Source: Foetidibacter luteolus (GTDB lineage: Bacteria > Bacteroidota > Bacteroidia > Chitinophagales > Chitinophagaceae). Taken from it: DNA of 64,000 nt. The DNA is taken from the NCBI RefSeq assembly GCF_009650435.1, contig NZ_VVIP01000062.1, forward strand, positions 1 through 64,000, read 5' to 3'. A program made the position numbers and the translations under genes. Position 1 is the stretch's first letter. Each line of letters starts with the position of its first letter. The notes under the pieces were generated by a model. It had not been told where the DNA came from. It was given only the letters and a program-made list of their open reading frames with translations, and ran no database searches. Below are positions 45,251-52,115 of this stretch, in pieces.

Positions 45251-45430
45251 ATCTATGGATTGGCGCCCTACCGATAATTACAATTTGGCAAGGACAACGG
45301 CAATATTGCGGCCTCTAAGCGGCATTGATTGTTTAATGTTCTTTTGTTTAACGTTCAATGTTTGCGGTCCTGCCGCTGTGCGGCACTTGCATATTATCAC
45401 CCCAAAATAACCTCAACCATTTACACATCA

Positions 45431-45745
45431 ACAGACCGGCAACCGGCAACTTGTAACCGGTAACATCTACTGTTCAATGTTCATTTGTTTAATGTTTAAT
45501 GTTAGCAGCTGGTATTGAAGAGCTTCAGCACGTCATCATTCAAACAAATCATAAGCCGTTCAAGCTTCAACAGACCGGTAACCTGCAACTTGTAACCAGT
45601 GACATCTACTGTTCAATGTCCTTTTGTTTAAAGTTTAATGTTAGCAGCGGGTATTAAAGAGCTTCAGCACGTCATCATTCAAACAAATCATAAGCCGTTC
45701 AAACTTCAACAGACTGGTAACCCGCAACCGGTAACCGGTATCGGG
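45431..45745. repeat. 139-bp tandem repeat, about 2.2 units
   Basis: The unit runs from ACAGACCGG(C/T)AACC through ACTTGTAACC, CATCTACTGTTCAATGT, a GTTTAATGTTAGCAGC block and CTTCAGCACGTCATCATTC to CATAAGCCGTTCAA. The second unit starts 139 bp after the first and differs at few sites. A single diverged unit occurs at about 57950-58080, again directly before an R1 copy. Confidence 0.85.
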
Positions 45746-45748
45746 CTG

Positions 45749-45857
45749 CCGGGTGAGGGATTGAAGCGGTTACCCCGCTGAAGCCTTCGCAGCGTGGCCC
45801 TGTGGCGGAGTAATAGCGGAAAGCCCGACCCCTTGCGATAGCTTGGGGGCACCCCCC
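45749..45857 (+). repeat. Dispersed repeat family R1, copy 6
   Basis: Full copy directly after the tandem repeat. It differs slightly in the middle (CCCCGCTGAAGCC, TGTGGCGGAG). Confidence 0.85.
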
Positions 45858-45928
45858 GAAAATTCTCTCTGCAACGCCGATCAACCATTTTGGGCAACTC
45901 TTGTTAATATTGCAGATTAATACGTGTT

Positions 45929-46108
45929 ATGAATTTCTGGAGACAAGTTGCCGAATACCTATACATTAAAAAAAGAGACCCCAATATTCCGCGGTCGAGG
46001 TTTGTAAAGTACATGCATGGCATGAACAGGATTTCTATATTTATGTTTCTTATTGCATTGTTGCTGATGCTTATAAAACTTGTTATAGTGCCTCTGTTTA
46101 AAAAATAA
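45929..46108 (+). CDS. Small membrane protein, DUF6728-like, 59 aa
   Basis: This short frame starts MNFWRQVAEYLYIKKRDPN, then RFVKYMHGMNRISIF, and ends in one membrane helix (MFLIALLLMLIKLVIVPLF) with a KK tail. The order of an aromatic amphipathic start, a KKRDP segment, a MHGMNRIS segment and one C-terminal helix resembles the small DUF6728 proteins of Bacteroidota. A TAATATTG box lies 17 bp before the ATG. An imperfect GCCCCG...CGGGGC hairpin follows the gene at about 46140-46175. Confidence 0.7.
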   Translation: MNFWRQVAEYLYIKKRDPNIPRSRFVKYMHGMNRISIFMFLIALLLMLIKLVIVPLFKK

Positions 46109-46240
46109 GGCGTTTAAGCTTAAATTATCCTTACAATAAGCCCCGCTGGTTAATTGATTATTAAATTGACGGGGCAAAGCTTTTGTGTTTTGCGCCAGAG
46201 GGCTTAATTTGCAGGCACAGAGCCAAAATCCCCGGTATTC

Positions 46241-46645
46241 ATGAACAAACCAGCCTATACAACACCATCTATCGTAGTAGTTGAAGATGATGAATCCATG
46301 CAAAATATCCTCAACGTTTTTCTTGGCAAGAACTTTACCTTACAAATATTTACTGATGGCCTGCAGGCATTAACCTACCTGCAACAGGGCAATTTACCAG
46401 ACGCGATTATAGCTGATTTAAACACGCCACGCCTTGGCGGGCTTGAGTTGATCATACAACTAAAATCCAGTGGTTTTTTCAGCATGATACCGGTGCTGGT
46501 ATTATCTGGAGAAGAAAGTACAGAAACCAGGGTAAAGTGCCTGGAAGCCGGGGCCGATGATTACCTGGTTAAGCCGTTTAGCCCCAGGGAACTGGAGGCA
46601 AGGCTTAAAATAATGTTGCGCAGGATTGGCAAAACCGTTTCTTGA
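46241..46645 (+). CDS. Response regulator, single receiver domain
   Basis: A 134-aa stand-alone receiver: SIVVVEDDESMQNIL (acidic pocket), IIADLNTPRLGGLELI (phosphoacceptor Asp, with the usual next residues), VLVLSGEE and AGADDYLVKPFSPRELEARL (the conserved Lys). There is no output domain. It lies 26 bp upstream of a sugar transferase that itself begins with a receiver-like domain, so the two probably act together in controlling exopolysaccharide synthesis (inference). A TTTG with an 18-bp spacer and TTAATTTG at 46182-46211 is a possible promoter. Confidence 0.92.
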   Translation: MNKPAYTTPSIVVVEDDESMQNILNVFLGKNFTLQIFTDGLQALTYLQQGNLPDAIIADLNTPRLGGLELIIQLKSSGFFSMIPVLVLSGEESTETRVKCLEAGADDYLVKPFSPRELEARLKIMLRRIGKTVS

Positions 46646-46671
46646 TAAACACACCAATATCTTAACCGAAA

Positions 46672-47865
46672 TTGTTACAGCAACCTAATTCAGTCATAGC
46701 ATTCATTACTACCGATGCTATTCTTGCAAACACCATGGCCGGGTTTAACCTGGGCGGCAGAAAGCTGCTGGTATTTGCCAACGGGTTTGAGTTTTGGACC
46801 AGGAAAGAAAGAGAAGGCCTGGATATAGCCGCCATCATATCCCACAGCGAGATAATGGCCCCCGCAGGCATATCGCTGCTTAGAACATTGCAGGACGATA
46901 AGAATTTTTACCCTCCTTTTTTTATACTGTGCAACCACAAAACAGATAACCTGTTGCGCATTGCTTTGCAAAGTGGCGTGGCCGATGTTTTTTCTTTTCC
47001 GTTGAAACAGGCAGCGATGGAAAAACGTATTGATTTTTCCATTAGTAACTGGAGCCTGCTGCAAAACAAAACGGCCGGAGAAATTTTCAGGCCTTACAGA
47101 AAAAAACTGGTAAAGCGCCTGTTTGATATAACGGTTTCCGGCACGGCTTTGCTGTTGCTATCCCCCCTGTTTTTGTTGATAACCATTTTGCTGAGGCTTG
47201 AATCCCGGGGTCCTGTTTTTTATTACTCCTACCGTGTTGGCACCGGCTTTTACGTGTTTAAGTTTTTTAAGTTTCGCTCTATGTACGTAGATGCGGATAA
47301 GCGGCTGAAAGAATTTAAACACCTTAACCAATACGATGCCGCCAACAACCTTGCCACAGCAACAGACGGCCATGACAATGGCATTAACCTTTGCGGTGAA
47401 TGCAGGGCGGCAGGCACAGGCTGCATGCAACCGTTATATGCAGATAAAAACCAGTGGTGCGAAAAACAATACCTGTTTAACCGCCAGGCAGACCAGGGCA
47501 ATGCTTTTTTTAAATTAAAAAACGACCCCCGCATTACCCGTGTTGGCAAGCTGTTGCGCAACAGCAGCCTGGACGAAATTCCGCAATTATGGAATGTGTT
47601 CATTGGCGACATGAGCATTGTCGGCAACCGCCCGCTGCCCATTTATGAAGCGGAAAAACTTACTACAGATAAATATGCGCTGCGCTTTATGGCGCCTGCG
47701 GGCATTACGGGGCTTTGGCAGGTGGAGAAAAGGGGCAAGGGCGAAATGTCATCCGAAGAGCGGCTGATGCTGGACAACACCTACGCCAGCAGGCATAGCT
47801 TTGGCAGCGATATTAAACTGATACTCAAAACCATTCCTGCGCTTTTTCAAAAAGAAAGTGTGTAG
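46672..47865 (+). CDS. Sugar transferase with N-terminal receiver-like domain
   Basis: The only start that keeps the N-terminal domain is TTG at 46672. Residues about 5-130 look like a degenerate receiver fold (VIAFITTDAILANTMAGF, PFFILCNHKTD, GVADVFSFPLKQAAMEKRI) without the usual Asp-Lys set. From about 145 it is a bacterial sugar transferase (WcaJ/PglC type): KRLFDITVSGTALLLLSPL with the membrane helix, then VFKFFKFRSMYVDAD, LRNSSLDEIPQLWNVFIGDMSIVGNRPLP and PAGITGLWQVEKRG. It transfers a sugar phosphate to undecaprenyl phosphate, the first step of polysaccharide assembly. An insertion with four Cys (LCGECRAAGTGC...WCEK) interrupts the catalytic domain. Confidence 0.88.
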   Translation: MLQQPNSVIAFITTDAILANTMAGFNLGGRKLLVFANGFEFWTRKEREGLDIAAIISHSEIMAPAGISLLRTLQDDKNFYPPFFILCNHKTDNLLRIALQSGVADVFSFPLKQAAMEKRIDFSISNWSLLQNKTAGEIFRPYRKKLVKRLFDITVSGTALLLLSPLFLLITILLRLESRGPVFYYSYRVGTGFYVFKFFKFRSMYVDADKRLKEFKHLNQYDAANNLATATDGHDNGINLCGECRAAGTGCMQPLYADKNQWCEKQYLFNRQADQGNAFFKLKNDPRITRVGKLLRNSSLDEIPQLWNVFIGDMSIVGNRPLPIYEAEKLTTDKYALRFMAPAGITGLWQVEKRGKGEMSSEERLMLDNTYASRHSFGSDIKLILKTIPALFQKESV

Positions 47866-47890
47866 ACCCCCATTCCCTATACGTGGTAGT

Positions 47891-47960
47891 ATTATGGCCT
47901 GGGCAGAAGAATTACTATGAAGCTTTGGTTGTGTCACTCACTTGTACGGTTGGATCCGCT
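47891..47960 (+). repeat. Dispersed repeat family R2, copy 6 (diverged)
   Basis: TATGGCCTGGGCAGAAGAAT, TACTATGAAGCTT, GTTGTGTCACTCACTTGTAC, then GGTTGGATCC. It follows the sugar transferase stop by 26 bp. Confidence 0.7.
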
Positions 47961-48020
47961 ATTCAGCTTTTCCCGCCATGTAGTTTTTGTTTCTGCGCCT
48001 CCGGCGACAGCCAACAACCA

Positions 48021-49127
48021 TCAGGCAGTTACAAAATCATACACCGCTTTTGCAGCAGTTGCAGATGCATCGCCACCAGCGCTTAATACATCTTTCAAAG
48101 CAGCATAATCTGTTGCCAGTTGGGCTTTGCGCTGCTCGTTATTCAGCAGGCTATCCAGTTCTTTGGCTAAGTTTTCTGCTGTAAGTTCATCCTGTATCAG
48201 TTCATTCACTATCAGCCTGTTCATAATAAGGTTTACCAGCGATATGTACTTTACTTTAATAAGCCGCCTGGCTATCTGGTAGCTGATGTTGCTGCCTTTA
48301 TAACAAACTACTTCCGGCACGCCGAACAGTGCTGTTTCCAGTGTGGCCGTACCGCTGGTAACCAACGCGGCAGATGCCTGCGCAAGTAAATAATAGGTTT
48401 GCCCTTTTACCGATGATACGTTTGCGTAGGCCGCCAGCATAGGCTGGTAAAATTCATCTTCCTGGCCCGGCGCCTGCGCCACTATAAATTTGTAATCAGG
48501 AAAAGACCTGCTTACTTCCAGCATAATGGGTAGCTTTTTTAATATTTCCTGTTTGCGGCTGCCTGGTAAAAGCGCAATCACTTTTTCCTGTGCAGGCGTT
48601 GTTGCAGCACTTGCCTTAAACTGGTTAATTACCTTAACAAGCGGATGGCCTACATATTGCACATCCCAATTCCATTTGCTTTTAAAGTAATCCTTTTCAA
48701 AAGGCAATATCACCAGCATTTTATCAATATGCTGTTTCATTTTCTTCACCCGGTTTTCTTTCCATGCCCAAACCTGCGGGGAGATATAGTAGATAACCCT
48801 AAGCCCTTGCTGGTGGGCCCATTGCGCAATGCGCAGGTTAAAACCCGGGTAGTCAATCAGCACCAGCACATCTGGCTGATAAACCAGGATATCCTGCCTG
48901 CAGAAAGCGAGGTTTTTAAAAATGGTACGCAGGTTCATTAACACTTCCACAAAGCCCATAAAAGCAAGCTCCCGGTAATGTTTAACCAGCGTGGCGCCGG
49001 CCTGCTGCATTAAATCGCCACCCCAGCAGCGCACATCCGCGGCTGCATCCAGTTGCTTTAGTTCTTTTATAAGGTTGCTGCCATGCAGGTCGCCGCTGGC
49101 TTCGCCGGCAATAATGTAATACTTCAT
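48021..49127 (-). CDS. lpxB: Lipid-A-disaccharide synthase
   Basis: This glycosyltransferase condenses UDP-2,3-diacylglucosamine with lipid X to form the lipid A disaccharide. Family marks are MKYYIIAGEASGDLHGSNLI at the N terminus, MGFVEVLMNL, VLVLIDYPGFNLRIAQWA, YYISPQVWAWKENRVKKM, LPFEKDYF, YVGHPLV, ALLPGSRKQEI and the donor-site segment TSGTATLETALFGVPEVVCYK. At 368 aa it is full length. It is alone here; other lipid A genes are not in the window. Confidence 0.97.
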   Translation of the reverse strand: MKYYIIAGEASGDLHGSNLIKELKQLDAAADVRCWGGDLMQQAGATLVKHYRELAFMGFVEVLMNLRTIFKNLAFCRQDILVYQPDVLVLIDYPGFNLRIAQWAHQQGLRVIYYISPQVWAWKENRVKKMKQHIDKMLVILPFEKDYFKSKWNWDVQYVGHPLVKVINQFKASAATTPAQEKVIALLPGSRKQEILKKLPIMLEVSRSFPDYKFIVAQAPGQEDEFYQPMLAAYANVSSVKGQTYYLLAQASAALVTSGTATLETALFGVPEVVCYKGSNISYQIARRLIKVKYISLVNLIMNRLIVNELIQDELTAENLAKELDSLLNNEQRKAQLATDYAALKDVLSAGGDASATAAKAVYDFVTA

Positions 49128-49193
49128 GAAACGTATAAGCCTGTTTTAAGAAAGTGCAAAATACAACTCTATACAGCATAAACCTGCCAGGAT

Positions 49194-49284
49194 AATTCAA
49201 CCCTTTCAGGGTTGGGCTGCCGTGTGCTGGCAACCCCCGGATTTCATCCGGGGCTATTAACATTTTAGCCCCTTCGGGCTAAAG
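49194..49284. repeat. Dispersed repeat family R3, copy 2
   Basis: CAACCCTTTCAGGGTT, CAACCCCCGGATTTCATCC, GGGGCTATTAACATTTTAG and CCCCTTCGGG occur in the same order as at 10404. It lies directly upstream of lpxB. Confidence 0.7.
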
Positions 49285-49299
49285 CAGCAGGATAAGGCA

Positions 49300-49344
49300 A
49301 TTAAATACCCGGAGCATGCTACACCGGGGGCCATTGCTGAAGAG
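49300..49344 (+). repeat. Island-flanking direct repeat, left copy
   Basis: About 44 bp (TACCCGGAGCATG, CACCGGGGGCCATTGCTGAA) that recurs at 51925-51969 at the other end of the AT-rich island with a handful of differences. Confidence 0.7.
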
Positions 49345-49437
49345 CCTAGCTATACCAAGAGTTAGCCTGCGGCTCTTTGGATTTTTTATAGTTGCCAGAC
49401 TTGGTCTGGTTTACGGCAGCCAAATGCTCATTAACCC

Positions 49438-49778
49438 CAGCTATTCGCAGCATTACCGATAGCGGCTCCTTGGATATTTAATAAGAAGCGGTCTGCAGAC
49501 TGACTTCTGTTTGGTGAAATTTTAGGTAACTTGTTGCCCATGTACCATGAAAGCTATAAAATCCGGGATAAGCACGGTGTATATTTTTATCAGTTTTGCC
49601 AAGGTTAACTTATCGGCCCATACAGTTAGAAACCAATGATTTTACCTCAACCAAACTGAATTATATCCACCAAAACCACGTTAAAGCAAGGATAGTGGCA
49701 AAGGTAGAAGATTATCTGTTGAGCAGCGAGAAAAAGGCATACGCCAATAGACCATCTAACAGCAGGATATACTGTTCG
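49438..49778 (+). repeat. 341-bp direct repeat, left copy (transposase remnant)
   Basis: Nearly identical, without net indels, to 50736-51076. The unit contains REP-like hairpin sequence at its left end and a broken transposase gene. The offset between copies is 1298 bp throughout. Confidence 0.9.
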
Positions 49779-49838
49779 AAAACATTTTACATTGAACTTG
49801 ATAGCCCTCTGCAGAACGAGCTATCCCACATAAAATAA
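49540..49838 (+). pseudogene. REP-associated (RAYT/IS200-like) transposase remnant, copy 1
   Basis: The N-terminal part MYHESYKIRDKHGVYFYQF matches the start of RAYT transposases (Y1 group), then stops. In another frame the C-terminal part follows at once: RPIQLETNDFTSTKLNYIHQ, then KARIVAKVEDYLLSSEKK. The whole catalytic centre with its HUH and Tyr motifs is missing, so it is an internally deleted, frameshifted relic. After the shared unit the frame runs into different sequence (FYIELDSPLQNELSHIK), perhaps the tail of another lost gene. Confidence 0.8.
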
Positions 49839-49839
49839 A

Positions 49840-49989
49840 ATGCAAATAAATGATCCTTCAGCAAACTACATTATTTTTAATAATGATTTGCCAGTAGAGT
49901 TACCGAATGTAGAAGTAACGGTAGATATCAACGGAACAGCCACAAAATTTAAAATGCAAGAATCTGCAACTTTGTGGACAGAGTTTTAA
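49840..49989 (+). CDS. Small hypothetical protein, 49 aa
   Basis: The frame begins MQINDPSANYIIFNNDLP and ends ESATLWTEF, immediately after the transposase remnant and 12 bp before the next gene. It has no signal or membrane segment. It could be the truncated start of a larger gene or a small partner of the 241-aa protein. I do not recognise it. Confidence 0.4.
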   Translation: MQINDPSANYIIFNNDLPVELPNVEVTVDINGTATKFKMQESATLWTEF

Positions 49990-50001
49990 ATAAGTATTTC
50001 T

Positions 50002-50727
50002 ATGAGATTTATTTATGACGGTAATATTTACCCATTAATGGAAAAAGTAGCCTTCGTTAAGATTAATGCTACATATTTTAAGGATGAATACTTAAAATGG
50101 AGAGACGAGCAGAACTACTATTCAACTAAGTTCGATGTTAAAAGGGTTGGTGGAACTTTACAAGATGCCGTAATGAGTTTGCTCCCGTTTAATTCCGAAA
50201 AAAAGGTTATCATAATTCCTACTAATAGCAATTGGGTTGCTTATATCGATAATAATGAAGATGCCCAAACTGAAAAGGCTGTGGTTATAGCTAAAAGATT
50301 AAAAGTGGAATGTATAGACGTCTGTGCATTTATTAATTCTTTTGGAACGAAGGCTAATGACTGGGGAGGAGGGTGGATTCAGATCTTTGATTCCTTAGGA
50401 TCTCTTGTTAGACGTGTAGAACTTACTTGGCAAGAAAAATGGGAATTTGAACAGTATGGAATGCCTCAGGAATTTGAGAATTTGCAAATGTATAAACAAA
50501 AATTTCAAAGAGATAGATTCACGCCGGAGATGTTGGATGCCTATTGTAAATATTTCGGAATTGACTTTTTTAATGAGGCATTTTATTTTCCTGAAGGTGT
50601 AGAGGGGTACTTAATCAGCGATATTCCTAAAGAAGTTTATCAAAGGAAAACTGTCACTTTAAATGAAGCTCGAAAGTTTTATGGGCTTGGTGACTCAGCT
50701 TTTTCTTCTTCAGACAATCTTACCTGA
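50002..50727 (+). CDS. Hypothetical protein in transposase-remnant cassette, 241 aa
   Basis: A soluble AT-rich gene product with no signal peptide. Noticeable segments are PTNSNWVAYIDNNEDAQTEK, a W-rich DWGGGWIQIFDSLGS and ELTWQEKWEFEQYGMPQEFE. I cannot name the family with confidence. Its acidic, aromatic-rich style and small-cassette setting resemble orphan immunity proteins of polymorphic toxin systems, but this is only a guess. It stands between two 341-bp direct repeats and has a clearly lower GC content than lpxB next door, which suggests acquisition. Confidence 0.65.
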   Translation: MRFIYDGNIYPLMEKVAFVKINATYFKDEYLKWRDEQNYYSTKFDVKRVGGTLQDAVMSLLPFNSEKKVIIIPTNSNWVAYIDNNEDAQTEKAVVIAKRLKVECIDVCAFINSFGTKANDWGGGWIQIFDSLGSLVRRVELTWQEKWEFEQYGMPQEFENLQMYKQKFQRDRFTPEMLDAYCKYFGIDFFNEAFYFPEGVEGYLISDIPKEVYQRKTVTLNEARKFYGLGDSAFSSSDNLT

Positions 50728-50735
50728 AAGGCACT

Positions 50736-51076
50736 CAGCTATCCGCAGCGTTACCGATAGCGGCTCTTTGTATATTTAATAAGAAGCAGTCTTCAGACTG
50801 ACTTCTGTTTGGTGAAATTATAGGTAACTTGTTGCCCATGTACCATGAAAGCTATAAAATCCGGGATAAGCACAGTGTATATTTTTATCAGTTTTGCCAA
50901 GGTTAACTTATCGGCCCATACAGTTAGAAACCAATGATTTTACCTTAACCAAACTGAATTATATCCACCAAAACCCCGTTAAAGCAAGGATAGTGGCAAA
51001 GGTAGAAGATTATCTGTTGAGCAGCGAGAAAAAGGCTTGCGCCAATAGACCATCTAACAGCAGGATATACTGTTCG
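50736..51076 (+). repeat. 341-bp direct repeat, right copy (transposase remnant)
   Basis: Second copy of the 49438-49778 unit, with the same frameshift and internal deletion, so it arose by duplication of an already broken element. Confidence 0.9.
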
Positions 51077-51121
51077 CAAATGAAGGAGTCAGAAGTATGG
51101 GCTACTAATTTTTTCCTTTAG
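50838..51121 (+). pseudogene. REP-associated transposase remnant, copy 2
   Basis: The same N-terminal stub (MYHESYKIRDKHSVYFYQF) and C-terminal part (PIQLETNDFTLTKLNYIHQN, then PVKARIVAKVEDYLLSSEKK) as copy 1. Here the HQNP motif is intact, whereas copy 1 has HQNH. The tail after the shared unit is different (QMKESEVWATNFFL). No catalytic domain remains. Confidence 0.8.
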
Positions 51122-51320
51122 CATATAACTCCGAAATCCAGACAAAAGTCTGAATTTTATCGAAAATCCTAAGAGCGGCTAACGCTTAACTCTTCAGATA
51201 GCTGGGTGATGCAGAATTGTAGGCATTGAGAAATTTGTTGAAAAATCAAAGCGGGCTAAGTTCAAATCAATTAAGCAGAATAGTTGAACTTAACGTAAAC
51301 CTTGAGTAATTGGGACTTTT

Positions 51321-51815
51321 ATGGAGAAAATAGATAATAAGGATTTAACTGTGAAAATTCAAAATTACAAGAAAGGATTAAAATCTGATATCGAGAATTT
51401 AATCATTGACCACTATACATTTGAAAATATTAAATTTGAATATACAGGGTTAAGAAAGACTGTTTTTGAAAATTGTGTTTTTAGAAGCGTAATTTTTTGT
51501 GAAGTATATGTGAGTGAGTCAATTTTTAAGAAATCTATATTTATGAATTGCGAATTCATAAATATAGATTTTGGAATGAGTGAAGTAGTTTTTGAAGATA
51601 CAATTATTTATAAAACAAATTTTAAAAAAATAGATGCCCTTTCCAGTTCATTCGTAAGCACCAGTTTTATAAGTTGTAATTTTTTATACTTCGATGTTTC
51701 GAAAAACTTTTTTAAAAATTGCAGAATAATAGAATGTAATACAAGTGGTTTGATTTATTCGCCAGGCGATTTTAATAACTCCAATATTTTTATTCCAGAA
51801 TTTAGAACGGCTTAG
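51321..51815 (+). CDS. Pentapeptide-repeat-like protein
   Basis: From about residue 30 to 150 the 164-aa sequence follows a five-residue period with central Phe or Ile: FENIKFEYTGLRKTVFENCVF, SIFKKSIFMNCEFINIDF, FEDTIIYKTNF and FVSTSFISCNF. This predicts a right-handed quadrilateral beta-helix. Functions of such proteins vary: some mimic DNA and protect gyrase, others are toxin immunity proteins. The gene is very AT-rich and lies at the right end of the accessory island, with no obvious operon partner. Confidence 0.75.
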   Translation: MEKIDNKDLTVKIQNYKKGLKSDIENLIIDHYTFENIKFEYTGLRKTVFENCVFRSVIFCEVYVSESIFKKSIFMNCEFINIDFGMSEVVFEDTIIYKTNFKKIDALSSSFVSTSFISCNFLYFDVSKNFFKNCRIIECNTSGLIYSPGDFNNSNIFIPEFRTA

Positions 51816-51924
51816 CCCCCCGCTGGGTCAAGAATGTCAATAAATAAGCTAATGTTAGCGCAAGACTGAGGCGTTGGCAATGTGCCACTATGCTATGCCT
51901 TTAAAATTTTGAGAAAGAGCAACT

Positions 51925-51969
51925 ATAAAATTACCCGGAGCATGTTAAACCGGAGCCATTGCTGAAGAG
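51925..51969 (+). repeat. Island-flanking direct repeat, right copy
   Basis: TTACCCGGAGCATG, AACCGGAGCCATTGCTGAAG; matches 49300-49344 with a few substitutions and a one- or two-base length difference. Confidence 0.7.
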
Positions 51970-51994
51970 GATTTCTACCGGCGAAGGGCAGCCG

Positions 51995-52050
51995 GATAGA
52001 AGCGGAGAGCCCGCAACCACGAGGTACGAGTGGTGAGGACTTGCAGCGGA
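51995..52050 (+). repeat. Partial R1-related element
   Basis: AAGCGGAGAGCCCGCAACC, then ACGAGGTACGAGTGGTGAGG and ACTTGCAGCGGAGCC correspond to the alternative middle of R1 copy 3. The usual left and right ends are absent. Confidence 0.6.
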
Positions 52051-52115
52051 GCCGGAAGAAAAGCTGAAAATGTTACTGCCTGAGACTGCCCCTGGTTTGT
52101 CTTGCTTTGACTCAC

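Larger units (their letters stand above)
45251..45928. other. Tandem-repeat and R1-containing intergenic region
   Basis: No gene is supported in this 678-bp stretch. From about 45430 to 45745 it carries about 2.2 copies of a 139-bp unit, followed by an R1 copy; both are listed separately. Confidence 0.7.
51816..52115. other. Right end of the accessory island
   Basis: No gene is supported. It includes the right 44-bp direct repeat (51925-51969) and a partial R1-related block with the CCACGAGG...GAGTGG variant middle (about 51995-52050). Confidence 0.5.

Noticed and set aside
45431..45857. Possible CRISPR array because of tandem units and an ATTGAAGC-like motif
   Set aside because: The unit is 139 bp with about two copies, there are no short uniform repeats with unique spacers, and no cas genes are present.
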